Below, in pieces: positions 55,498 to 62,668 of a stretch of DNA of 64,000 nucleotides (its first letter is position 1; each line of letters begins with the position of its first letter). The position numbers were made by a program, and so were the translations under genes. This DNA comes from Mediterraneibacter gnavus ATCC 29149. Lineage in GTDB: Bacteria > Bacillota > Clostridia > Lachnospirales > Lachnospiraceae. The notes beneath the pieces are model-generated. The model saw only the letters and a program-made list of their open reading frames with translations. It was not told where the DNA came from and ran no database searches. The stretch is taken from the NCBI RefSeq assembly GCF_008121495.1, contig NZ_CP043051.1:2437001-2501000 (forward strand), given 5' to 3'.

Positions 55498-56799
55498 ATG
55501 GAGAATCAATACAATTATTACCATTCTGAGGAACCGCAGAATGATTCATCTTATAGCAGTCAGCCGAACCCGGAGCATCATGAAAAACCAAAAAAGAAGA
55601 TGCCAAAGGCCGTTGTGGTGACAGGATGCGCGTTGCTGTTCGGAGTGGTTTCAAGTGCCACATTTTTAACAACAAATGTAGTCGGAAACAAAGTGCTGGG
55701 ACTGGATCAGAAGGCTGCAAAAGAAGTATCTAATACAACACAGAATAAAGCGACACTGACGAAGACGTCCAGTGTAGTTACATCGGATGTTTCCAGTGTT
55801 GTGGAATCTGTGATGCCATCAATTGTATCCATCACAAATATGAGTGTTCAGCAGGTGCAGAGCTTCTTTGGAGGAACCTCCCAGCAGGAAGTGACCAGTG
55901 CAGGAACAGGAATTATCATTGAAAAGACAGATTCAGAGCTTTTGATCGTTACAAATAATCATGTCGTTGCAGACAGCAATCAGCTGACAGTGACATTTGA
56001 CGATCAGAGCAGTGTGGAAGCAGATATCAAAGGAACAGATTCCGCACATGATCTGGCTGTGATCGCAGTTCAGCTGGATAAGATTTCGGATGATACACTG
56101 GACAAAATTTCAGTAGCGACACTTGGAGATTCTACAAAATTGAAAGTAGGAGAACCTGCCATTGCAATCGGAAACGCACTGGGATACGGACAGTCCGTGA
56201 CAACAGGAGTGATCAGTGCAACAGACAGAGAGAGCCAGACAACAGACAGTGCAACAGGAGAGACAACAGGATCTTCTGATGTAAAACTGATTCAGACAGA
56301 TGCAGCGATCAATCCCGGAAACAGTGGAGGAGCTCTTGTGAATGCAAATGGAGAAGTCATTGGAATCAACTCTGCAAAACTGATCGGAGAGAATGTAGAA
56401 GGAATCGGCTATGCAATTCCAATCTCAGATGTCACAGACATTATTACAAACCTGATGAATCAGGAGACAAAGACAAAAGTATCTGAGGCAGAGAGAGGAT
56501 ATCTCGGAATTACAGGACTGGATGTAGAAGATTCTGATTCTCAGCGTTATGGAATGCCGACAGGTGTTTATATTTCCGAAGTATCACGCGGAGGCGGAGC
56601 AGCTGATGCAGGAATTACAAAAGGAAGTATCATTGTAGGATTCAACGGAATCACAATTGACAGTATGGAGTCATTGCAGGAGCAGCTCCAGTACTATAAG
56701 AAAGGCGAAAAGGTAACACTGACGCTTCAGGTTCCCGGAGATGGTGGAGAATATCAGGAACAGACAGTTGATGTGACATTGGGAAGCAAAGCTCAGTAA
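55498..56799 (+). CDS. HtrA/DegP-like membrane-anchored serine protease with PDZ domain
   Basis: Extracytoplasmic quality-control protease, 433 residues. Seen: cytoplasmic N-terminus, membrane helix about 38-60, trypsin-like domain with catalytic triad H155 (TNNHVVAD), D185 (HDLAVIAV) and S276 (NPGNSGGAL), then one PDZ domain (about 330-425: GYLGITGLDVED, GAADAGITKGSIIVGFNG). All catalytic residues are present. AAGAAGGAA precedes the ATG. I found no convincing two-component stress-box upstream. Confidence 0.93.
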   Translation: MENQYNYYHSEEPQNDSSYSSQPNPEHHEKPKKKMPKAVVVTGCALLFGVVSSATFLTTNVVGNKVLGLDQKAAKEVSNTTQNKATLTKTSSVVTSDVSSVVESVMPSIVSITNMSVQQVQSFFGGTSQQEVTSAGTGIIIEKTDSELLIVTNNHVVADSNQLTVTFDDQSSVEADIKGTDSAHDLAVIAVQLDKISDDTLDKISVATLGDSTKLKVGEPAIAIGNALGYGQSVTTGVISATDRESQTTDSATGETTGSSDVKLIQTDAAINPGNSGGALVNANGEVIGINSAKLIGENVEGIGYAIPISDVTDIITNLMNQETKTKVSEAERGYLGITGLDVEDSDSQRYGMPTGVYISEVSRGGGAADAGITKGSIIVGFNGITIDSMESLQEQLQYYKKGEKVTLTLQVPGDGGEYQEQTVDVTLGSKAQ

Positions 56800-56811
56800 A
56801 AAATAGTGATG

Positions 56812-56845
56812 AAGCAAAGCGTGCAGAATATCTGTGCGCTTTGTT
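56812..56845 (+). terminator. Probable terminator after the HtrA-like gene
   Basis: Roughly 15-bp stem with G-U pairs, AGCAAAGCGTGCAGA / TCTGTGCGCTTTGTTT, only a short mixed T run after it. Confidence 0.55.
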
Positions 56846-56887
56846 TGCGTTAGTTGAGAAGTGAAAATGGAAAAACCAAAAGAAATG

Positions 56888-56916
56888 TTGAAAAATGTTA
56901 AGAAATGTATTATAGT
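56888..56916 (+). promoter_or_regulatory. Promoter of the interrupted gene
   Basis: TTGAAA (56888-56893), 17-bp spacer, TATAGT (56911-56916). The leader to the start codon at 57013 is about 90 nt, mostly A/T, ending in a run of nine G. Confidence 0.65.
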
Positions 56917-57012
56917 TATAAAAGGTTAAAATAAAGGGATATAGTATAAAATACAGAAATATAGTCTGAATAGAAGTAAAAAAGAGAAAATTTTAGGGGG
57001 GGGGAATGGAAT

Positions 57013-57132
57013 ATGATGGAACAGAAAGAACATAAGATACAGATTGTAGTGTTATCGCTTTTGGATATTGCAGGAATTATGATCAGCTTTTTAATACAAA
57101 AACTTACTAAATTTCTGATTATCTTTTCATAA
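57013..57132 (+). pseudogene. 5' stub of a chromosomal gene cut by the integrated element
   Basis: The ATG (57013, or 57016) opens a frame reading MMEQKEHKIQIVVLSLLDIA then GIMISFLIQ before it runs into element DNA near 57098 and ends at TAA 57130-57132. A polar start followed by a hydrophobic segment with LLDIAGIMISF is like the first membrane helix of polysaccharide-synthesis proteins (CapD-like epimerases or sugar phosphotransferases), but about 28 host codons cannot settle the family. The Shine-Dalgarno is the G9 run. The rest of the gene should lie beyond the far end of the element, outside the window. Confidence 0.6.
57088..57102. other. Element-chromosome junction, Tn916-type target
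   Basis: TTTTT-AATAC-AAAAA (57088-57102). Tn916-family integrases insert between T-rich and A-rich blocks separated by 5-6 bp of coupling sequence. The position, inside an open frame and about 170 bp from the int stop, is where this end of such an element is expected. Confidence 0.6.
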
Positions 57133-57238
57133 GTTGGTAAATGCCGATATATCCCTTATTTTAGGGCTTTATCGGTATTTTCTTTTTGGAAGATACCTTG
57201 CATAAGCTGGCATTTACCAGCATGAAAATGCAACCAAA

Positions 57239-57262
57239 AGTAGTAAATGAGTAGTAAATATA
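57239..57262. repeat. DR2-like arm sites for the integrase N-terminal domain
   Basis: Two tandem copies of AGTAGTAAAT, 11 bp apart. The Tn916 integrase arm-binding site DR2 has the core GAGTAGTAAATTC. A reversed, poorer copy (ACTTACTAAATT) lies at the very end of the element near 57102-57113. Confidence 0.6.
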
Positions 57263-57272
57263 GGCTCCGATA

Positions 57273-58463
57273 TTAACAAGCCAGTCTTTCCAGCTCCGCT
57301 TTTGCAGATTGAAATGTACCGTGTGCATAATAGCCAAGTGTCATGGTTATGTTAGCGTGTCCCATGAGATATTGTAGGGTATTAGGGTTCATTCCTCTGT
57401 TTGCCATATTCGTACAATAAGTATGTCGGAATGAATGTGGTGTGATGTTCGGTAACTTGTCCTTGTGGTACTTGTTATACTTCTTAATCAGTCCTCGCAC
57501 CATGCCCTCATAGTTTCCTGCAACTTTAGGCAAGCCCTCACGGTTCAAGAATAAGAAATTGCTGTAACCACCTACAATCAGCGGTTGTGCCTTTCCTCTG
57601 TTCTTTAGTATTCTTTGGATTGCTTGATAAGCCCGTTCTGTTAATGGAAGTTCCCGTTTTCCGTTTTTAGTCTTTGGCGTTTCAATATAGTAGCCGATTT
57701 CGCTATCTTTCAATAACTGGTGGTCTATATTGAGTATTCTATTCTGCATATCAATATGCGTCGTCAGTCCGCAAAATTCAGAAATACGAAGTCCCGTTTC
57801 CAGCAGAAGCACAACCTCATCATAATACTTGCTGTAAATCTTGTCCTTTTCCATAAAGGCAAGCAGGCGTTCTTCCTGCTCTGGTGTAAGGATAACTTTC
57901 TGTTCCGTATCATCTTCCAGAACATCACTTAGCTTAAATTCAAACGGGTTCTTTCTGATACAGTCGTCTTGTATTGCCATATAAAATGACGCTTTCAAGG
58001 AACGCTTGTAGTTATCAATCGTTTTATAGGCATATCCTTTTTCGCTCATTCTGATAGCCCATTCTTTAGCGTCCGACTGTTTAACAGTATCAATCGCCCT
58101 CATACCCAATGGGTCATTTTTCAGAGCGTTCATAAGATACTGTCGTCCCTTTTCAGTAGCCCTCTTGATGTTCTTTCTTTGGCTGTTTTTCTTCTCATAA
58201 AGCTGGCAGACTGTCATTTTACCGCCTGCCGTGTCGATACCGTCATTGAGGTCTTTTTTTATCTGTGCTTCTTTTTCCCTCAACGATATATCATCACGCT
58301 TTCCAGCAGGTGTCTTGTCTGTCGGTACAAGTTTCCAAGAATAGATAAATTGTGGCTTTCCGTATATATCGGTATATTTATAAACGTATCTTCCGTCTTT
58401 TCGCTGGCTCTCTCCATTACGCAAATTGCGATTTTTACTGTCTTTTCGTTTCACATTAGACAT
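57273..58463 (-). CDS. int: Tn916-family tyrosine integrase
   Basis: Excises and integrates the element. 396 residues. Seen: N-terminal three-strand arm-binding domain (GESQRKDGRYVYKYTD, QFIYSWKLV), a SAM-like core-binding domain (about 82-175, DAKEWAIRMSEKGYAYKTI), and the catalytic domain with R226 (TGLRISE), H343 and R346 (TPHSFRHT), H369 (MGHANI) and nucleophile Y379 in GYYAHGTF, the same number as in Tn916 Int. All key residues are present, so it should be active. Confidence 0.96.
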   Translation of the reverse strand: MSNVKRKDSKNRNLRNGESQRKDGRYVYKYTDIYGKPQFIYSWKLVPTDKTPAGKRDDISLREKEAQIKKDLNDGIDTAGGKMTVCQLYEKKNSQRKNIKRATEKGRQYLMNALKNDPLGMRAIDTVKQSDAKEWAIRMSEKGYAYKTIDNYKRSLKASFYMAIQDDCIRKNPFEFKLSDVLEDDTEQKVILTPEQEERLLAFMEKDKIYSKYYDEVVLLLETGLRISEFCGLTTHIDMQNRILNIDHQLLKDSEIGYYIETPKTKNGKRELPLTERAYQAIQRILKNRGKAQPLIVGGYSNFLFLNREGLPKVAGNYEGMVRGLIKKYNKYHKDKLPNITPHSFRHTYCTNMANRGMNPNTLQYLMGHANITMTLGYYAHGTFQSAKAELERLAC

Positions 58464-58541
58464 AGTGTAAAGCTCCTTTCCGTCATGGAATGAGCCGTGA
58501 TACGCTATACCTTATTATACCATATCTACGGCTCAATGACA

Positions 58542-58745
58542 TTAGATTTCGTCCAATGTATCTATGATTTTTTCAAATTGTTTTCGCTTAATCTGAATAC
58601 GATTACCGTTCACGATAACCCAGCCAGCGTCAATGTTTTCTTCGGCTAATTTACGCAATTTCTTTTCGCCAATGCGGAAGTATTTGGACGCTTCTTCAAT
58701 CGTCAGCGTATATTTTTCCCAGATAGGCACATCAGTATTGTTCAT
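58542..58745 (-). CDS. xis: Tn916-type excisionase
   Basis: 67-residue winged-helix DNA-bending protein that directs the integrase to excision. It closely matches Tn916 Xis: [64 protein letters not shown] precedes the ATG. It lies 78 bp before int in the same direction. Confidence 0.94.
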   Translation of the reverse strand: MNNTDVPIWEKYTLTIEEASKYFRIGEKKLRKLAEENIDAGWVIVNGNRIQIKRKQFEKIIDTLDEI

Positions 58746-59116
58746 AATCTATGCACCCCCTTTACTGTGTGTCATTTTTTACAAGCAGGCAGACGGCTTT
58801 GGAAAGCTCCGTTAGTATCTCAACTATTCCCATTCTTGTGGGCAGAACCACACCATGCGGACGTATCATTATTCTGTGAGGATAGGTCGTGGCAAAACGA
58901 CTTTTCCAACAGTCGCTCTCGGATCACTGCGTGGGTCGCTCGCTTTCTTTTGGAAAGGTCGTGGCGTACAGTTCCCGTGGCTCGCTATCTCACAAACGTA
59001 TCTGTCTGCTTTATTCAGTTGTCAAAGAGCTGTGGCGAAAGCGTGTTGCTTTCATGTAAAAGCAGGTGCAGAGCAGGAAAGAGGGGGACATTAAATCATG
59101 CTCCGCTAAAAACTGC
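58746..59116 (-). promoter_or_regulatory. Noncoding block between orf8-like gene and xis
   Basis: 371 bp, richer in G+C than its surroundings. No gene I can support; an open plus-strand frame runs across it and into the next gene's antisense, without a ribosome site. On the minus strand TTGACA (59025-59020) with GATACG 17 bp on is a weak candidate promoter for xis-int. Many short inverted pieces suggest a structured leader. Confidence 0.4.
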
Positions 59117-59371
59117 TTATTCTTCTGGTTCTAAGTCCATATCTTCAATATCAAAACCTAAAATCATTTTGATAAGTGCTTCTCTGATACGTCCTTTTAG
59201 TTCCATATCTACAACGATATAAACATTGCCGTATTCATCATAAAGTGAACGTAAACAGCACTTTGATATGTAAGGGTCATAAAATGCCAGCAATTTCTCA
59301 ATCGCTTTTTCGTTTCCGTCCATAGCTGATGAAATCAAGTAATAGGACGGCTTTTTAAATAACTGTTTCAT
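59117..59371 (-). CDS. Orf8-like helix-turn-helix protein of Tn916 elements
   Basis: 84 residues. Starts MKQLFKKPSYYLISSAMDGN and continues with a helix-turn-helix-like segment (AIEKLLAFYDPYISKCC), as in Tn916 Orf8 relatives; the acidic C-terminus IEDMDLEPEE is distinctive. Starts 3 nt after the sigma-factor stop, so it is translationally coupled to it. In Tn916 this pair promotes expression of the mobility genes. Confidence 0.82.
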   Translation of the reverse strand: MKQLFKKPSYYLISSAMDGNEKAIEKLLAFYDPYISKCCLRSLYDEYGNVYIVVDMELKGRIREALIKMILGFDIEDMDLEPEE

Positions 59372-59374
59372 TTT

Positions 59375-59794
59375 CTAATGTTCCTCCTTGAGTATTTTTT
59401 TCATAGTTTCCAAAGCGTGATGTCGGTTTCTAAATACACCGCTTTGCGTGATTTTCTGCAAGTTGGCAATTTCACTTTCTGTCATTTCCAAGAAGTAATA
59501 CATCAACAGAGTATTGCGTTTTCTTTCTGGAAGCTTCTTCAAGGCTTCTGCCAATTCATCATCAAGGACACGAATATCAATGCCACATACTGAAAAGATT
59601 GTATAATCTGTTTCGTAGTCGTCCCAAACAGCCATTTTATCAACAAGGACATCTGGCAATTCGCTGAAAGATATTTCTTTATTCTTACGACGGTTTAATT
59701 CCTTGTAATAATCTTTCACGACACTACGGACAACTTTCTTTAAACAACTTTCAAAACGACATTGAACTGTTTTCTGGAAGTCAGACGGTTTCAT
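59375..59794 (-). CDS. Orf7-like sigma factor of the element
   Basis: 139 residues, sigma-70-like. Starts MKPSDFQKTVQCRFES, with a region-4-like helix-turn-helix near the C-terminus (LPERKRNTLLMYYFLEMTE, SEIANLQKITQSGVFRNRHH). In Tn916 the homologue Orf7 is needed to transcribe mobility genes. GGGGGTGAG stands right before the ATG at 59794, which decides the start, although the frame stays open for another 96 codons upstream. It opens the leftward sigma-orf8 pair. Confidence 0.85.
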   Translation of the reverse strand: MKPSDFQKTVQCRFESCLKKVVRSVVKDYYKELNRRKNKEISFSELPDVLVDKMAVWDDYETDYTIFSVCGIDIRVLDDELAEALKKLPERKRNTLLMYYFLEMTESEIANLQKITQSGVFRNRHHALETMKKILKEEH

Positions 59795-59917
59795 CAATCT
59801 CACCCCCTTTCCTTTATGATTTGAAAAGTGTTTATCCCTCTTTCCGCACCATATAAGGACAGCTAGGTGTGATTTAATGACCTCTTTTGAAAAATTTTTG
59901 AATTTTTTTCGGGTATG

Positions 59918-59953
59918 AAAAAAGCCCGCACAAAACAGAATGTTTGCACGAGC
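59918..59953 (-). terminator. Leader terminator upstream of the sigma gene
   Basis: Read on the minus strand: GCTCGTGCAAA (59953-59943), 8-nt loop, TTTGTGCGGGC (59934-59924), then TTTTTT (59923-59918). All 11 positions pair, three as G-U. It lies about 125 nt downstream of the leftward promoter and 124 bp before the sigma start. Confidence 0.75.
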
Positions 59954-60077
59954 GAATGAATTTATATATCTAATTAACGATTTGATTGATTGTTTTTTCC
60001 ATTTATAGCCGATAGATTTCTTTAAAACATTCCATGAAACATACTTCTTAATTTGCATATCAAAATTATTTTCCAAA

Positions 60078-60109
60078 ATCATAAAGTATATTTCTAAATA
60101 ATTTCTAAA
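60078..60109 (-). promoter_or_regulatory. Leftward promoter with two response-regulator boxes
   Basis: Minus strand: TTTAGA (60109-60104), N5, TTTAGA (60098-60093), N9, TATGAT (60083-60078). The layout is the same, base for base in spacing, as the promoter at 60857-60888. It faces the sigma/orf8/xis/int genes. The same boxes lie 50-65 bp upstream of a possible -10 (TACAAT, 60159-60164) of the regulator gene, which has no clear -35, so they could also serve autoregulation. The rest of 59795-60189 holds the leader terminator and no gene I can support. Confidence 0.6.
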
Positions 60110-60189
60110 TCTGTCGCATACTACTTTGTTTTATGTAGATAGTAAAAAATCCTTATGATACAATATCTGATTAGAGGAGATGAAACCGC

Positions 60190-60855
60190 ATGAATAAAAT
60201 TGCTATTATCGAAGATGATATAGACATTTGCAATATGATTGCAAAATTCTTAGAAAATAATAAATATATCGTTCATTATGCATTGAATGGTGCAGAGGGA
60301 ATAGAATTGTGTAAATCGCTTGTTCCAGATTTAATAATACTTGATATTATGTTACCGAGGTTAAACGGAAATGATGTATTACAGAGATTGCGTAAATTTA
60401 CAAACGCTCCAGTTATTGTTGTTTCTGCAAAAACAATGGTACAGACAAAAATAGACTTATTAAAATTAGGTGCTGATGATTATATGACTAAGCCGTTTGA
60501 CTTGCATGAGCTTCTTGCTCGTATTGAAGCAAATTTGAAACGGACTTCAAATACTTCCTGTCAAAATGATACTTTGACATATAGAGATATTGAAATCAAC
60601 AACTCTCTAGTTTATATAAAAGAAGTATTAGTACCTTTTACATCAACCGAGTTAAAGATTTTAAGACTATTATTACAATATCCGCAAAAAATTTTTTCAA
60701 AGCAAAATTTATATGAATCCATTTGGAATGAAACGTATGCTTATGATGATGATACGATAAATACCCATATCAGTCATATTCGTAAAAAAATTAAGGCGAT
60801 TACAAATGAAGATTATATACAAACCATTTGGGGAATCGGTTATAAAATTAAATAA
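60190..60855 (+). CDS. OmpR-family response regulator
   Basis: 221 residues. Receiver domain 1-115 with acidic pocket D9-D10, phosphoacceptor D52 in LILDIMLPRLNG and conserved Lys in YMTKPFDLHE; C-terminal winged-helix DNA-binding domain (about 125-221, FTSTELKILRLLLQYP, DDDTINTHISHIRKKI). TTAGAGGAGAT precedes the ATG. The cognate kinase is the fourth gene of the module (62669). Of the type that governs lantibiotic or bacitracin resistance transporters. Confidence 0.93.
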   Translation: MNKIAIIEDDIDICNMIAKFLENNKYIVHYALNGAEGIELCKSLVPDLIILDIMLPRLNGNDVLQRLRKFTNAPVIVVSAKTMVQTKIDLLKLGADDYMTKPFDLHELLARIEANLKRTSNTSCQNDTLTYRDIEINNSLVYIKEVLVPFTSTELKILRLLLQYPQKIFSKQNLYESIWNETYAYDDDTINTHISHIRKKIKAITNEDYIQTIWGIGYKIK

Positions 60856-60856
60856 C

Positions 60857-60888
60857 TTTAGATTTTCTTTAGACTTATCGGATATAGT
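60857..60888 (+). promoter_or_regulatory. Rightward promoter of the ABC transporter with two response-regulator boxes
   Basis: TTTAGA (60857-60862), N5, TTTAGA (60868-60873), N9, TATAGT (60883-60888). There is no -35 box; the 11-bp direct repeat replaces it, as is usual for promoters activated by OmpR-family regulators. Confidence 0.7.
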
Positions 60889-60910
60889 GGCATAGAAAGG
60901 AGTGTTTAGA

Positions 60911-61828
60911 ATGAAAAAATTTATATGCGAAACAAAAAATCTAAGCAAAAAATATAAAGATTTCTATGCCTTAAAGAATGTGAACTTAACTATTCCAAAA
61001 GGAGAAATCTACGGTCTTGTAGGCGAAAATGGGGCAGGAAAAACAACTTTAATCCGATTATTAACGGGACTTAATTTTAAGAGCGAGGGAGAAATAATCC
61101 TGTTTGGACATACGGATAATCTACAATATGAAAGGGCAAAAATCGGTTGCACGATTGAAATGCCAGCATTATACAAGGATATGACGGCTTCACAAAATTT
61201 GGAAGTACAAAGGATACAGCGTGGGATTCCAAACAAAAAGTGTATTGCCGATACTTTAGAGTTGATAGGTTTATCCAATGCTGGCAAAAAAAGAGTGGCA
61301 AACTTTTCTTTAGGAATGAAACAAAGGCTTGCTTTAGGTGTTGCATTATTAGGTGAGCCAGAATTTTTAATTTTGGACGAACCCGTCAACGGACTTGACC
61401 CAACAGGAATTATTGAATTAAGAGAACTTCTTAAAAAACTAGTAAAAGAACGAGAGGTAACGATTTTAATATCCAGCCATATATTAAGTGAATTACATCA
61501 GCTTGCTGACTGTTATGGATTTCTTCATGAAGGAGAACTTTTGAAACAAATTTCTGCTGAAAAATTAAACGAAGAATGTAAACGCCATATTTGTTTAAGG
61601 ACAGATAATATCCAAAAAACCACTCTTTTATTAGAGCAAAAGGGAAAAATTAACAATTACTCCGTTTACCCTGATAATTCTATTCGTATATACGAGTGCT
61701 TAGAGAATGTAAGAATGATTTCTAAATTGCTATCCAGTAATGGAGTTATTATTGATGAAATTTCTGTGCAAGGAGAAAATTTGGAAACATATTTTGAAAA
61801 TCTAATAGGGGGACGAAAAAATGTTTAA
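60911..61828 (+). CDS. ABC transporter ATPase, BcrA / lantibiotic-protection type
   Basis: 305 residues. Seen: Walker A GENGAGKTT, signature FSLGMKQRLALG, Walker B FLILDEPVNGLDP, switch His in ISSHILSEL, and a C-terminal extension of about 90 residues as in BcrA-like proteins. AAAGGAG stands 8 nt before the ATG at 60911; the GTG at 60902 overlaps that site. It should work with the permease whose gene overlaps its 3' end, exporting or expelling a membrane-active peptide. Confidence 0.92.
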   Translation: MKKFICETKNLSKKYKDFYALKNVNLTIPKGEIYGLVGENGAGKTTLIRLLTGLNFKSEGEIILFGHTDNLQYERAKIGCTIEMPALYKDMTASQNLEVQRIQRGIPNKKCIADTLELIGLSNAGKKRVANFSLGMKQRLALGVALLGEPEFLILDEPVNGLDPTGIIELRELLKKLVKEREVTILISSHILSELHQLADCYGFLHEGELLKQISAEKLNEECKRHICLRTDNIQKTTLLLEQKGKINNYSVYPDNSIRIYECLENVRMISKLLSSNGVIIDEISVQGENLETYFENLIGGRKNV

Positions 61829-62642
61829 TCAAATAAGAGCAGAATTTTATAAATTATTTCATACAAAGGCATTATACTTAACCTTTGCTTTGATTTTAGC
61901 GGTCTTTGGAATTTTCTCCATAGGCGGTCAGCAACAATTTGTGGTATCAAGTTCAAGTTTAGACGGAACATGGAAAATAGGAGAAACGGTTGGATTTCTT
62001 GCACGTGCTTATAGCGATACAGCACACCCAATGATTGAAGAAATAATAAGGACAGCCACATCTTATACGGTATTTTTCTGGCTGATTGTTCTTATATTTT
62101 CTGTCATTTTCTTTTCAAGAGAATATACGGATTCAACAATTAAAATTGCGATTGCAAGCGGACAAAGCCGAATTAAGTTTTTTGTTGCGAAATATATTGT
62201 GATTACGATTACCAGTATATTTCTATACTTTTCATTTATTATGATTGCATTTATAATAGAATGTGCGAAATTTAATGTTCCAATACAACTGTTTCCAATG
62301 CTGAAAATTGCAGGACTAAATTGTATGGTTATGGGAGCATTTATCGGAATCACACTTATGTTATGTGTAATATTCAAACATACGGCAATCGTTGTAGGTG
62401 CTATGTCATTGTTTACATTTAGTGGACCGCTTATCTATATGATGACATGGGATAATATGTCGGTTCAGTCATGGAGAGTTCTAACCTACTTAAAAATAAA
62501 TCCTATGTACTACTGGATGAATACTTGTTCTTACAATATGATAAATCATTTAGAAATCAATATTCTGACTTATTTTGTAGGAACTGTAATTATTACATTT
62601 CTTGTTTCAGCATTGATATTAAGAAAGCAAGAAATACGCTAA
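61821..62642 (+). CDS. ABC-2 family permease, partner of the BcrA-like ATPase
   Basis: 273 residues, six membrane helices, with a large extracytoplasmic loop after helix 1 (about 35-80). Characteristic FNQIRAEFYKLFHTKALYL start and FSREYTDSTIKIAIASGQSR after helix 2. Overlaps the ATPase gene by 8 nt. Only one permease gene is present, whereas many lantibiotic-protection transporters have two, so it would act as a homodimer. Confidence 0.88.
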   Translation: MFNQIRAEFYKLFHTKALYLTFALILAVFGIFSIGGQQQFVVSSSSLDGTWKIGETVGFLARAYSDTAHPMIEEIIRTATSYTVFFWLIVLIFSVIFFSREYTDSTIKIAIASGQSRIKFFVAKYIVITITSIFLYFSFIMIAFIIECAKFNVPIQLFPMLKIAGLNCMVMGAFIGITLMLCVIFKHTAIVVGAMSLFTFSGPLIYMMTWDNMSVQSWRVLTYLKINPMYYWMNTCSYNMINHLEINILTYFVGTVIITFLVSALILRKQEIR

Positions 62643-62668
62643 TCATAACAGAAAGGGGAAATGCGAAT

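Noticed and set aside
58767..59222. 151-codon plus-strand frame ahead of xis
   Set aside because: No ribosome site, runs antisense into the orf8-like gene, and no recognisable domain.
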